Assembly: GCA_032164295.1 (NCBI GenBank)
Contig: JAJHTX010000006.1
Span: forward strand, 1,178,001 to 1,242,000
DNA: 64,000 bases
Source of the DNA: Inonotus obliquus
Lineage: Eukaryota > Basidiomycota > Agaricomycetes > Hymenochaetales > Hymenochaetaceae
Reading direction: 5' to 3'
Numbering within the stretch: position 1 is the first letter of the stretch; the number at the start of each line of letters is the position of its first letter. Of this stretch, positions 10,602 through 21,510 are shown piece by piece. The position numbers were made by a program, and so were the translations under genes. The notes under the pieces are model-generated. The model was not told where the DNA came from. It ran no database searches and was given only the letters and a program-made list of their open reading frames with translations.

Positions 10602-12089
10602 TTATTCTAACTCTTCATCAGAAAAGATCGCAACTTTCGGTACTCCGTTCGAGGTGATGACACCTCTGTACATCCCGCTACTGTTCAATGGAAGCGAATC
10701 TGTTTACAAGCTATACCTGAACAACCGAAAGAAATAATGGGAATAGTAAGGGACGTACAATTGCCATGTTCGTCTAATGCAATGACTCCACCGATTCCCT
10801 CGTTCTCTCCGAGTGTCTTTACAACGCTGGCGCTTGCTTTCTGTACGCTTTCGCCGAGATATTTCATTCGATCTGCAATATAAGAGGCAGCGTTGTAACG
10901 AATGAAGTACTATTCAAGTAGGGAGAATATTTTCAGTAAATGACCTTCGGCAAACTCGCAACCTCTCACGAACTAATTTAACTGATATTCAGTCTTGATG
11001 AGATTCAGCCTAAGTGACTGAATACCACTTCATCCTTTCGCGAGAGATTGAGGGTCTTTGGTGCAAGTAAATAACTCCACTTACATCGCCATCTCCCGTA
11101 CCAGAAATTCCAACAGCTCGTTTCCTACCTCTTTTCGTAATCTTCCTCCAAATTCCCTTCAAACCACGAACATTCCATTCCTGCGCCCAAAATCCTGCGC
11201 CCATGTGCGGCGTATCTCCAATCCGACCGACTAATTTGTTCGTACGTCCTCCGGTGGATGTCACAACTGCGATGCAACCGTTGACATCGAGTGCTACAGC
11301 ACCGACTGTTCCTTTGGGCATCGTATCGTCTAGAATTACATGTGAGCCGTCTGAGTCGGAATTGTTGGGAGGATGAGGTGAGGGTTCCTCAGGTAATCCT
11401 AGTCCACGTCTATGCTCGCGCCAGCGGGCTTCAGTGTAAAAGTACGATGGATCTACGAGGACTTCGCCGAGTGACTGTGCTATGTCTTCTGCAGTCGAGC
11501 CAGAGAGGAACGGATGCGGATTATGTTCTGGTGAGAGGTAGAGTAGTTGCACCGTACGCGATGGGTTGCGCGTTCTTGTGAGCAGTGTAAGACTCATCCC
11601 ACGCCTATTTGGTGGGATGTCCGGTTGAGAGACGGGAGGCTTGGAGAGCATTATGGAAGCCTCAAGCTCGTTCTGAGGGGTTCAGCGTAAGCACATCGTC
11701 TTGCACATTTATTTAGACAATGTAACATACCTTGCCAGCGACATTGAATACCGCACCCTTTGCAGAATTGAAAAACGGACAGTCTGTGCGTAATCAGTAA
11801 ATACGGTGCTTTCTCAACCTAGCTAGTCCTTACCTTCCATGACACCCACAGCTGCAACAGCCGCGTCCATCGCTTCGCCACCTTCTAACAATACTTCATG
11901 ACCCTTACGCAACGCCGCCCTAAGTGCTTCCTTGTACATCTCGCGTCTCTCTGGTGTTGAACCTTCGCGAGTCATTGTTCCGGCTCCGCCATGTATCACT
12001 AACACTGGTTTCGTCTTCGAGTTATGTTTGGGTGGTTTTCGACTTGACAGCAGCGGATGCTTCTCTAAGAATGAAGGTGACTGTGCCAT
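10602..12089 (-). CDS. Plant-type L-asparaginase / isoaspartyl peptidase (Ntn hydrolase)
   Basis: Predicted to hydrolyse asparagine or isoaspartyl peptides after self-cleavage into two chains. The ATG at 12089 leads to VLVIHGGAGTMTREG, the N-terminal family signature, then EGGEAMDAAVAAVGVME. A long, poorly conserved linker (about 11651-11350, rich in Pro and Ser, with an insertion PHPPNNSDSDGSHV) precedes the cleavage site GTVGAVALDVNG, whose Thr becomes the nucleophile. STGGRTNKLVGRIGDTPHMG is the substrate loop, and GISGTGDGD follows before an intron. The last exons give GIGGVIALDEHGN and a C-terminus SSGMYRGVITSNG..KVAIFSDEEL. At least four introns are seen. Taspase-1 is a relative, but the TNK and GDTP motifs favour asparaginase. 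Confidence 0.88.
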
Positions 12090-12411
12090 GATTGCTTACT
12101 ATCGCTGGAGATGAAAGGAAAGCTAGTGATGGTTGGTGGGAATGTTAAGAAATCATCGTGGGTAGCTGAACAAAACTACACGAAGATAAGAACGAAGACG
12201 CGGCAACATTGAGCAAGCTAAATTTAGTATCCAATGGCTCTGGGCTGAAATGATACTCCTAAGTAAGTCTGTCTGTTTCCTGACTCTGCGTCTATTCGAA
12301 CTTCAGCTTCCCCGGTTAATGGCAGTTCAAGAACTATGTTCCAAGAGATAGCAGCCAAGGAGCAAAGACAGAAGGTATGTCTACCATGGATAATCCAGAA
12401 AGAAACAACGA
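12090..12411. other. Intergenic spacer between asparaginase and dynamitin genes
   Basis: Upstream side of the asparaginase gene and 3' side of the dynamitin gene. No repeat, RNA gene or coding frame was recognised. Confidence 0.4.
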
Positions 12412-13819
12412 TCAACTCAAGGCATCCAGACGTTTTACCAACGTATCGATTCGCTCCTCCAGCCCAGTCACATTTTGCCGCACGACTTGTGCATTCTCCT
12501 CCAAGCTCTTCTCTACACTTTCTACTGCCGTAGATAACGTCTCCAATCGACTGCGAGCTTTGAGTTGTTCAGCCTCCAGGGTCCCAATCGTACTTTGGAC
12601 ATCCGCTGCTACAGCGTGAAGTGCCGATAGTGTACGCATGCGAGTTAACAAATGAGGGAGATGAGGGAGATGCGGTGCTAGTCGAGCGAGAAGTGGTAAG
12701 AGTTGCTCCTGAAGTGTGGTTGATGTCCCAGTCGCGGGTGCTTGAGTAGCCTGCTGAGGTTGTCCACCACGCTTGTTGGCAGCCTGGGAGGCATTCAGAC
12801 GGTCAAGATCGGAGATGAGTAGCTTGAGACGACGGGATATGGAATCGAGATGTCGTGGTTGCGTTAGGAGAGTGAGTTGATTGTTGAGTTTCGTGAGCAT
12901 AGGCAGTAAGGGAGCTGGTAGCGGAGATGTCTATCCATGCATTAGTTCAGTTCCATAACGTAAATCCCACACAAAAGACTGACTTCGTCCAATGCAATAC
13001 TCGATGATCCGATAAGGTCTTCAAGTTCTCCAATTCGCTGGTCCAGCTCAGCAAGAGTCGCCTTCTCCTTTTCGTCTAGTTCCTCCGCTCTCTTTCCCTC
13101 ATCGGTCCTCGCATCTTTGCTTCTCGCTCGGCCGAGGTCACTGACCTCACCATCCTGCTTGAGTAGTACCCCAACAAGCCGCCCGCGGCCTTCACGACCC
13201 TTCTTCACTCTCTCTAGTCGGCCACGCACGTCAACTAAACCGCGCATGAGTTCTCCTGGATCAATCTGTGTGCCATCTTCGCCTTCAGTACTCTGTAATA
13301 GGGGGTTCGATGGGTCTGAGAGTTCCGCCTCTAAAGAGTCGAGTTCAGCTTGGAGGCTTCGCAGACGCGTTGTCAAAGGACGCGCATGACCCGGCGAAGT
13401 TGGAGATGGAGGAGAAGATGGAGGGTATGTGAATATTGATCGTGATCGGTGGTCTAAAGCGCGAAAAAATATAAGTCAGTAACATTCAACTGAAGTGGTG
13501 AGAGGATATAGGATCGCACCACGTTTTCGTTCAGCTTTTCTAAATTTCTTGCCCGCTTCATCCGCACTGATGAGATTACTAGAGTCTAACCCTTCTCCTG
13601 CGTCGCCCTTTCCACGAGCTCCGTTACCATTTTGACGCGCAGCGCCGCCAGCTTCGTCTTCACTGGAATCTCCAGCTCGTGTCCGTGTTGGGAATACATC
13701 TTCTGTTTCGTAGACATCTTGAGATGTGTCCTGAGCATATAAACTAAGCTAGGTTATCTCCGAGAACTTTAGCAACCTACGATGTCAGGTAAATTCGCGT
13801 ATTTGTTTGCAGCACTCAT
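12412..13819 (-). CDS. Dynamitin-like dynactin subunit 2 (p50)
   Basis: Likely subunit of dynactin, the dynein activator. The start at 13819 gives MSAANKYANLPDI, followed after an intron by DVYETEDVFPTRT, matching the conserved start of p50 (KYANLPGI...DVYET). An acidic, disordered stretch with a second conserved block (GLDSSNLISADEAGKKFRKA) comes next. The rest is almost wholly alpha-helical coiled coil (LRSLQAELDSLEAEL, then LDQRIGELEDLIGSSS, then RLETLSTAVESVEKSLEEN) and ends in VKRLDALS. Four to five exons are seen, with introns near 13760, 13480 and 12930. Coiled-coil similarity alone would be weak; the N-terminal motif decides the call. Confidence 0.8.
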
Positions 13820-13998
13820 TGTTGCTATAATGGATGTTGAAGGTAAAGGTTGGCGAGTGAGGTCACCGTGACATAGCACAAGTCGCGACCAAAATATTCA
13901 CAGTAACACTTTGACTACGACCACCACCACAAGATACGGGGGACTGAGCCTCGTTTACGATTATCATGATAGAGAACAAATCTGCTGTCAATATCTCT

Positions 13999-14584
13999 TC
14001 ACACGCGCTCCGCCTTCCACGCCTGAATGGCAGCATCTGCAGTCCTAAAGGATTCCATACCAACTGGTGCCCCGCAGTACACCATCACTTGAAGGAACAA
14101 CTCCCTGGTATTTACTCTGATTAACTCGGATTCATCTCTCTCTTAATGATTCGTGCGTACTTAAGTTCATCCTCCGTCAAACCATTGTTAAGGGCGCCTT
14201 TGACATGTACAGCCAACTCGTTCAACTTGCCCATGGCAGCAAGGACTGAGATTGAAATTAGCGAACGTTGTTTGAGTTCAAGACCTGGTCGGATCCAGAT
14301 GGTCCCCCTATACAATGATTTCGATAAGCCGTGAAGAGCAAAGGGAGAATGTACTCGGACGAACTGACCATCCAATTTCCGTCGCTAACTCCTGACCAGC
14401 ATGCGCAAAGTCGGTTATCCCCTTTGCCATCGCTGAGTATGTTATTTCAAGTCGATCTCGAGTGAAAGGAATCCTGGAAAAATGTTCTCTCACCTTTGTC
14501 GACATGAGCGTCTCCTAGCACCTTCCGGCGTTGTTTTTCGCCCTCATCGTACAAGAATTTGTGAACGTCTTCACTCGTAAGCAT
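13999..14584 (-). CDS. Carboxymuconolactone decarboxylase-like protein, copy 1
   Basis: Small AhpD/CMD-fold enzyme of about 150 residues in four exons. The ATG at 14584 gives MLTSEDVHKFLYDEG..RRKVLG. Exon 2 reads AMAKGITDFAHAGQELATEIGW. Exon 3 has GTIWIRPGLELKQRSLISI..LAAMGKLNELAVHVKGALNN. The last exon reads FLQVMVYCGAPVGMESFRTA and stops at 13999. The HVxGALNNG and VYCG(A/V)P blocks are the CMD signature. There is no CxxC, so it is not an AhpD peroxidase partner. In the beta-ketoadipate route CMD decarboxylates gamma-carboxymuconolactone, but fungal homologues often have unknown substrates. It lies head-to-tail with a near twin at 14861-15449. Confidence 0.88.
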
Positions 14585-14860
14585 CTTCCTGCAATTCGGA
14601 GAATGATCAAGGAGTCACAACTGTATGTTCGGATGCTTCACGGATAACTTGCGGACTTCTCAATAACTAGTGGGACTTGTGACCTATACTTAACTCCAAG
14701 AGCTCTCAGGACCTGCAATTCAGTTCCTTCAAACTATGTTGAACAGTTCATTCAGCCAGTTCGTCTTGTGTTCTCTGGTGGAGTCAAGAGAACTGAATGC
14801 TATCTTCTTTTCGCTTGCTTTTTACACATTGTACGATACCATTTCAAGTATATTTATCCT

Positions 14861-15449
14861 TCACTTTCCATGCTCCTTCTTCCATGCCTGGATTGCGGCA
14901 TCCGCAGTCCTGAAGGATTCCATACCGGAAGGCGCACCGCAGTACACCATTACCTGGAGGAATAACTCCCTAGTAAGAAAGGTGCGTTTCGTTTGTGGGT
15001 TAATCGACAAGACATAGTGATGGAATATATCCTTACTTTAGTTCCTCTTCGGTTACACCATTATTGAGTGCACCATGGACGTGCCCGCTCAGTTCGACTA
15101 GCTTGCCTCTCGCAGCGAGGATTGAAAGTGATATCAGAGACCGTTGTTTGTGGGTTAGACCAGGTCTCGTCCAAATTGTTCCCCTAACGAATACATGCGT
15201 CTGAACATCAAGACAGGATTTCGAACATCGTTTGAACGCACCAGGCGATTTCGGTCACTAGTTCTTGACCCGCCCGGGCAAAGTCAGTCAAATTATTCGA
15301 GAATGCTGCGAGTAATCTCGTTAACTGAGAGACATGAAAAATCATTGCAAATACATACATTGTTGAACATGACTCTCCCCCAGCACTTTCTTACGCTGTT
15401 TCATACCCTCGTCGAACAAGAACTTGCGGACCTCTTCGTTGCTGGTCAT
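14861..15449 (-). CDS. Carboxymuconolactone decarboxylase-like protein, copy 2
   Basis: Tandem paralogue of the preceding gene with the same four-exon plan. The start at 15449 gives MTSNEEVRKFLFDEG..RKKVLG. Exon 2 ends LTDFARAGQELVTEIAW. Exon 3 has GTIWTRPGLTHKQRSLISL and VELSGHVHGALNNGVTEEEL. Exon 4 has FLQVMVYCGAPSGMESFRTA and ends QAWKKEHGK. The first intron donor is gtatgt. The acceptor before GTIW is cgttag; the nearer cag would create a stop. It is transcribed away from the intact dehydrogenase gene at 15733, with 283 bases between the two starts, so the pair may share control. Confidence 0.88.
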
Positions 15450-15732
15450 CTTGTCTGCTGCAACCAACCCGTGAATCTCTTCTGCATATATCCTGTATGT
15501 ATTCCAGCTTAAAACATCCCCCGCTCCTCATCGGGCTCTCGTGACAGCCCTCCTATTCTAAAATCTATCAAAGAAGTAACTCTTTTTTTTCTTTGGCTTC
15601 TCATACCCACACCAATGCATGCCGACTAAATTAATTAGCCAGACCGTCCTGAGTCAAGACGAGCGGACTGTAATTGGGGCTTCGTTCCAGATACCACGGT
15701 ACCGCGCCTAGAATTATTACCTTGTCTTCGAG

Positions 15733-16948
15733 ATGTCGTCGCCAAATGAGCTAGAGTCGGGAGGACAGTGGCCGAAGACCGTTGGATTCATAGGCCTAGG
15801 AAGTGAGTAGTTGATTTACTCCCTTTATCCAATGGGCTTGTTCTGTATCGAATGCTATCCTTAGATATGGGATGGTGGATGGCACTGAACCTACGCAAGC
15901 TCCTACCGAAGTCAACCGGACTCTACATCTACGATATCGCCACGACAGTGCTCGATAACTTCGCAGATAATGCAAAGACGAACGGGCTTGGTGAAGTGGT
16001 GGTATGTACTAGCGCTCGAGAAGTTGCGATCAATTCGGTACGTCACTTCATAAGGTAATTCAAGTCCAAGAGTCAGCCGACATAAAGCTCGCCAGGTTAT
16101 AACATTCACGATTGTCCCGGAGGGTAAACACGTCCGAGAGGTCTTTCTCAACGAGAAGGACGGAATTCTTACCGGTCCTGTGGGCGACAAGACTTTCGTA
16201 GATTGTTCGACAATCGATCCGGTTACATCCCGTGCGGTGGCCGAAGCAATCAGACAGAATTCGCCTTCCGCTCATTTTTACGATGCACCTGTCTCTGGTG
16301 GCGTACATGGCGCTGAAGCAGGCACGCTAAGCTTCCTCGCAGGTGCTAGCGAAGGCGATACGTATTTCCAGAGTTCTGTGAAACCGATATTGGAGATGAT
16401 GGGAAAGAACATCTTCTCCATCGGGGCCCAGAGTCAAGGTCTCGTAGCGAAGTTATGCAATAACTACCTGAGTGGGATATGTGCCATTGCAACTGCGGAG
16501 GCCATGAATATTGGAATGAGACACGGTATAGACGCCAAGCTGCTCAGTGATGTATTCAAGAAGAGTACTGGCGGGAACTGGCAAAATGGCAAGTCTTCCA
16601 TTCTTCGAAAAGGGAGAACATCACTGACTTTGAATGCTAGCTAATATGAATGTGAGCGCTACTTGTCAACCATATAATTTGTTCTGAATCTGAAAATCTG
16701 AGATGACATGCTAGCCTGTACCGGGTGTCTCCCCCAACGCGGTGCCGTCGAAAGGTTACAAAGGCGGTTTCAAAGTCCAGATGATGGTCAAAGATTTCAA
16801 TCTAGCTTTAGCGACTGCGAAGGAAGTGGACGCCAAGCTTGCGCTCGGTGATTCAGCTTTGGCTGCATACAAGGCGACAGCAGAGGATCCGCGATGCAAA
16901 GACTTAGACAACCGAGTTGTGTATCGCTGGCTTGGAGGGAAGGAATAG
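15733..16948 (+). CDS. 3-hydroxyisobutyrate dehydrogenase-like NAD(P) oxidoreductase (intact copy)
   Basis: Beta-hydroxyacid dehydrogenase family. The best-known member oxidises 3-hydroxyisobutyrate in mitochondrial valine breakdown, but the substrate here is inferred. The start at 15733 gives MSSPNELESGGQWPKTVGFIGLG, and an intron then splits the nucleotide loop before NMGWWMALNLRK. VITFTIVPEGKHVREVFLNEK, FYDAPVSGGVHGAEAG and the catalytic-Lys helix GLVAKLCNNYLSGICAIATA follow. After STGGNWQN the donor is a GC type (g|gcaagt at 16588/16589). An 11-nt microexon (16641-16651) restores A-NMN, and PVPGVSPNAVPSKGY begins at 16715. It ends VVYRWLGGKE. No clear mitochondrial presequence is seen. 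The disabled twin is at 9277-10459. Confidence 0.9.
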
Positions 16949-17356
16949 GGCAGAATAACTGTCGCTTGTTAGATTACGTAGGGATAATAAAGAGCTGCTA
17001 GTTACAAGGACCAGTAATTCATTTCAATCTCCGACCAAAATCGACCAAATCAGGCCCAACATACATATGAGATTTCAATTCAATGAAAGGAGAGTTCCTC
17101 TGCCGCAAATACCAAACTAAATATTAAATTTTAGATGCGAAACCCTGAAACCCAACATAAATTATGCAACAGCCAAAGCCCCCAAAATACCGCAGATGCT
17201 TTCTCGCCTGCAAAAGCATCTGCGCGAAAAAATAAAAACTTGATACAATGTGGTTTATGCTGATGATTGCGTGCCGATTAAACTATTGCTTCGTCAAACC
17301 GTCCGTGAATGCATGGAATCTTTTGGTTTAGCGCGGGCACACGCCCGGGGGGATGC
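16949..17356. other. Convergent 3' region between dehydrogenase and bestrophin genes
   Basis: This holds the two 3' ends. A perfect 12-bp inverted repeat lies at 17191-17202 (CGCAGATGCTTT) and 17213-17224 (AAAGCATCTGCG) with a 10-base loop. It could form a hairpin in transcripts from either strand. Confidence 0.5.
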
Positions 17357-19588
17357 TTAGAAGTGTTTGTGATGGACCGAGGTTCGCCAACTGTCCAGGA
17401 GCGTCCTGCGGATGCTCAACATGCCCGTATCTGATCCGTGATACGCATGTTCTACATTTTCGATCATCTCCTTCGCGCTGCGGACATCTCCGGGCGCAAA
17501 TGGATGATTCCTGGATTCGAACAAGAAGCTCGCCGGGTCTGGTGATGGATGCTTGAAGACACACGGAGGTAAGTCTTCTGGGAAAGGGAAAAGAATAGGA
17601 AACGTACAGCGGTGACTTCGGCTAATTCACGGTGAATGGTAGCACAGAATTCGTCTAGGTCTGTCATAACAAACGTGCGTTTAGCATCGATTACGAATGA
17701 CAAGAGGATGAGATTTTACCCAGGTCATTGGCATCATAGCCGAATGGGTCTTCTCTATTGAATGCGGAACTTTTAGCGATGTCGGATAACCGGCGGTAGA
17801 AAATGAACTTACATCTCCTGTCCTATCTCCAAGAACCCGAGTAAAAGGAACGAGGCGAAAGTGGTAGCACTAGCGGGCTATTAGTTTACTTCCGTCAAGC
17901 GGTACAATAAAAACCCACGGTATTGTAAGCCAATCGAAGGCTTCAAAGGTCTCAAACTAAAAAAAACATCATCAACTTCAATGTCATATACTCGACAACA
18001 AACAGGGATATACCGGAAGGAAGAATAACCAAAGCCTGTCAGAAAAGCATTTGTAAGTCGTCTAACCATGGTGCGGAGCAGCTGAGTTATAACATACCAC
18101 AATGACATCCGTAGATGGGCCTGATATGCAAAGGGAATAGGAGTCGATCGGATTCGGTCTAGGTGTGCCATTGTATCTTGCAGTGATAATATCGCTGCAG
18201 CAAAAGGTCCGGCCATAACATTGTGGATGTGCTCGTTTTTCATCAACCACGCCAGATAGCTCGAAAGGAACAGAGTAATTTCAAGAGGAACGCTAGATTC
18301 AATCATCTCGACCTTTCGCTTACGACCGAATGCGTCCCTCAGTCCACTTTTCTCCGGCCGAGCCGAGGCGTACTTATCCCAACGGATTTTCCGATACATG
18401 TATTTGAAGATCCAGATGAACGGCTTGAGAATCAAGAGGAATGGGATGTAGTCGTATAGAGTTGTTTTGGGGGGGTTGTGTGCGGGCTTGAGCTCTCTGT
18501 CGCAATCATGGATGGGTAGGATGTAATGCGGATCTGTTTGACGCCTTTTCGGTTTCTTCTTGTGTTCTAATAAATCAGGCGCAAAGTTTCCACCTTCGAC
18601 AATCTGGACGGCAGCCTCCTTTTCCAAGCTATCGGTTGGGTTTGATGTAGTGCGGGAAAGTCCCCTCAAAGTTGAGGCTGAGGTTGCGGTGTTCTTCGGA
18701 TCGTCGAGCTGGCTAGCTTGCCACAACGGAAGCACGTCACTCTTGATATCAACCAAGGGAGGTTGCGAAGCGAATCTGGGGAGAAACGAGACAAGAGGAT
18801 AGAGATCCTCATAGTAGATACCAGCTTCTCCACGAAGGGCGTGCTGTGAGTAACGAAGTTTTAGTTGAAGTGGCACGAAGAACTCCTGAATAAACGTACC
18901 TTGACAGACACGGGGAACGCTTGGACCTGGGAATGCACTCAGTACAGTGGCAGAACCTTGGTACAAATCTCCCTTACCAGATTGATCATTGACTTCTTTT
19001 CGATGACGGATTTCAATCTTGCCAGCTCGGCACCTTCCTTCTCCGATTCTGCAATTTCTTTCTCATCACCATCTTTCTCAGCATTTTCTCCAGTGTCCTT
19101 TTTCGGGCGATCATTGGGAACATGGATCCAGATCTATAGTTGCATTGCATTAGATGAGCCTCAATCTCGAATGAAACAAAGACATACAAGATGTGCCAAA
19201 TTTCGTGAAGAAAGACTTATTGTCGTCCATAACTTCCGACCTTCCCAGTACCTTGCTATTTTTGAGAAATACATTCGGCCTTGAATGCGACCTCACCCAC
19301 CTTTCGTAGGCGGAAGAAGTTCTGAAAGATATCACAAGACCCAATACTGTTCCTAGCACGTTGAGCATTTGGTTGTTCACAGTTATGTCCTTGTGAGCGA
19401 ACTTGATTATAAGGACCACCACTTTAGGATTCAGGACATCAGTATTTTCTTCTTTGCCAGAAACGACGATCAAGCTCACTGGTAGCCACGAGCGTGAAAA
19501 AGGTCACCTCAGGCCATATATCGTTCACTACTGTAGCTTGAAAGCGTTTGAAGGACCATTTCATGAACATTGGGTTTTTCGTAACCAT
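17357..19588 (-). CDS. Bestrophin-type anion channel (UPF0187 family)
   Basis: Multi-pass membrane protein, probably a chloride channel. The start at 19588 gives MVTKNPMFMKWSFKRFQATV, followed by WPEVTFFTLVATM across a gtgagc/aaag intron. The strongest signature is NNQMLNVLGTVLGLVISFRTSSAYERW, typical of the family. The middle exon (18966-18060) adds a long hydrophilic cytosolic insert (about 18800-18480). It then returns to TPIPFAYQAHLRMSLW, the usual (T/S)PIPxAY helix. Short exons give FLEIGQEI, then DPFGYDANDLDLDEFC (the E-x-PFG-x-DxNDL acidic motif). The tail SIRRTLLDSWRTSVHHKHF ends at 17357. Seven or more introns are seen; those around 17880-18060 are hard to place. Confidence 0.87.
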
Positions 19589-19986
19589 TTTGAAATACGA
19601 CCTCGCAGGGCAAATTGAAATCTACGAGGATAGAAATGACCGTCGGGCGACCTACAAGAGATCAGTGTGGGAGGTGAAAAGCAGACAACGGCGACGGACT
19701 GGACGCCGCTATATAGCGACGAGGAACGGCTAGACTTTAGGATCTGGAACGTGTGATTTTCTCCATTTTCGCCCAAAAAAGATCATCTTTTTACGTGGAA
19801 TCACAATCAGTTCCATCACTGAGCGGGCGGTCCGTCGCATCGCTGAGAGAGAACATGACAACAAACAATCTAATTTGGGATTGATTGATCGTCGATCGTT
19901 GCCAAGTAACCACAAATCACGGGACGAACACGTCCTGTCCAACTCCAACAAAACAAAACAAGGAGCTTGGCTAGGCTAGCAGCTTC
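19589..19986. promoter_or_regulatory. Divergent promoter region, bestrophin / signal peptide peptidase
   Basis: 398 bases separate the two ATGs, which point away from each other. CAAAACAAAACAAGG (19948-19962) lies just upstream of the peptidase start. No TATA box or known operator could be assigned. Confidence 0.4.
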
Positions 19987-21510
19987 ATGTTCTTCTCTCT
20001 CATCATGGTCGAGCAAGACTGGAACCTCATCTCCTCATACGTGGGCTTACTTTCACTTGCGACTTTTTCTGTGTACGCGGGATCTTTTGGGTCACTCACG
20101 GTGGGTGATCATCAGCACCCTTGATCGACGTGTTTTACATCTATTTCAGCGGAAGCACAAGGACAAGAAACACAACGACGACGATAGCGATGATGATGAT
20201 GATGATGAATACATCCAGGAAATGATCTCGTCTTCAGACGCTTATATGTTCCCAATTGTTGGTCTAAGTGTTGTGTCGACGACAAGATGCTGACCTGAGC
20301 AGTTGGGGTCAGCAGTTCTCGTCGGGCTCTACTTGGTAGTTGAATTCTTTGGCGTCGAGTGGATCAATTGGCTACTTGGCTGGTATTTTACGCTAGCTGG
20401 CGTTGGAAGCGTTTGGAAAGTAAGTTCGATCTCATCTATTTATCTACCATCTCAATTAAATTTGATTTGCAGAGTTCGGTATCTGTATGCAAGCTTGGAT
20501 TTGGTCATAAACGATGGAAGCAGTTTAGCAAGTGGAAATTTGCTATCACTAAAGACTCAAAAGGTACGGACACAAACATGGGTAGACGCTGATAGTCATG
20601 GTAGCGAACTAACCATCCCCAGCTCTCTTTGGTCTTTCAATCAGGACGCCATCCTTGCTTATATTCTTCCCATCCCTGATACCCTCTATCTTATATACAT
20701 ACCAGGCTGGACCGAAGAAATCCGCCTTAGTGACCGATATATTGGCCTTATCTTTCTCGCACAATGCGCTTTCTCTTATGAAGCTTGATACGTTCTGGAC
20801 AGGAATCTTGTTACTGTCTGGACTATTCCTTTATGACGTCTGGTGGGTTTTCGGGACAGAGGTGGTGCGTCGGCCGACATGCTCCACATAAATTTCAAGC
20901 TGATCGGAAGATTCCAGATGGTCAAGGTTGCGACTTCGCTCGATGCACCGATAAAAATTCTTTGGCCGAAATCATATTTCTTTTCGACCGAGGGCGGCTT
21001 TACCATGCTCGGGCTTGGAGACATCGTGATACCTGGCATGTTTGTTTCAACGGCCTTGCGCTACGATCTCAGTAAATCTGCACACAAAGACCCGAAACGG
21101 TCTTTCTCAAAGCCGTATTTCCGGGCAGCGATTGTAGCATATGCAGCTGGGTTAGTAACTACAATGATTGTTATGCATACGTTCGGCGCAGCACAGCCGG
21201 CTTTGTTATATCTCAGGTATGAGCTTCTTTCTCCGCCTCCGCAACTGCCTTGTGACTAACCTTCTCTATTCATCGAAGCCCTGCTTGCATACTATCCTTC
21301 TTCATCACAGGTATTACTAAAGGCGACATCAAAGATGCGTTGGAATGGACGGACGAGACGGAAGCAACTAAGGACGGCGCCACTAAATCAGATTCCGTCT
21401 CGAATGGTGCGGATGTAAAGGCCTCGAACGCAAAATCGGCACTCAATGGACCGAATGGGGACTCAGGTTTGCTCCGCAGAATGGCACGCGAAGGGACAGA
21501 AGATCGCTGA
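19987..21510 (+). CDS. Signal peptide peptidase (intramembrane aspartyl protease, SPP/H13 type)
   Basis: ER membrane protease of the presenilin-like GxGD family that cuts remnant signal peptides. The start MFFSLIMVEQDWN is at 19987; a second ATG at 20005 is equally plausible. The first helix reads YVGLLSLATFSVYAGSFGSL. A cytosolic loop has a run of acidic residues encoded by GAT repeats (about 20180-20210), followed by DAYMFPIVG. All three catalytic signatures are present: LFLYDVWWVFG (first Asp), MLGLGDIVIPGM (second Asp, GLGD), and QPALLYL (PAL). The protein ends with a hydrophilic tail (ITKGDIKDALEWTDE...REGTEDR). About seven exons are seen. There is no C-terminal KKxx ER signal of the animal type. 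Confidence 0.93.
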
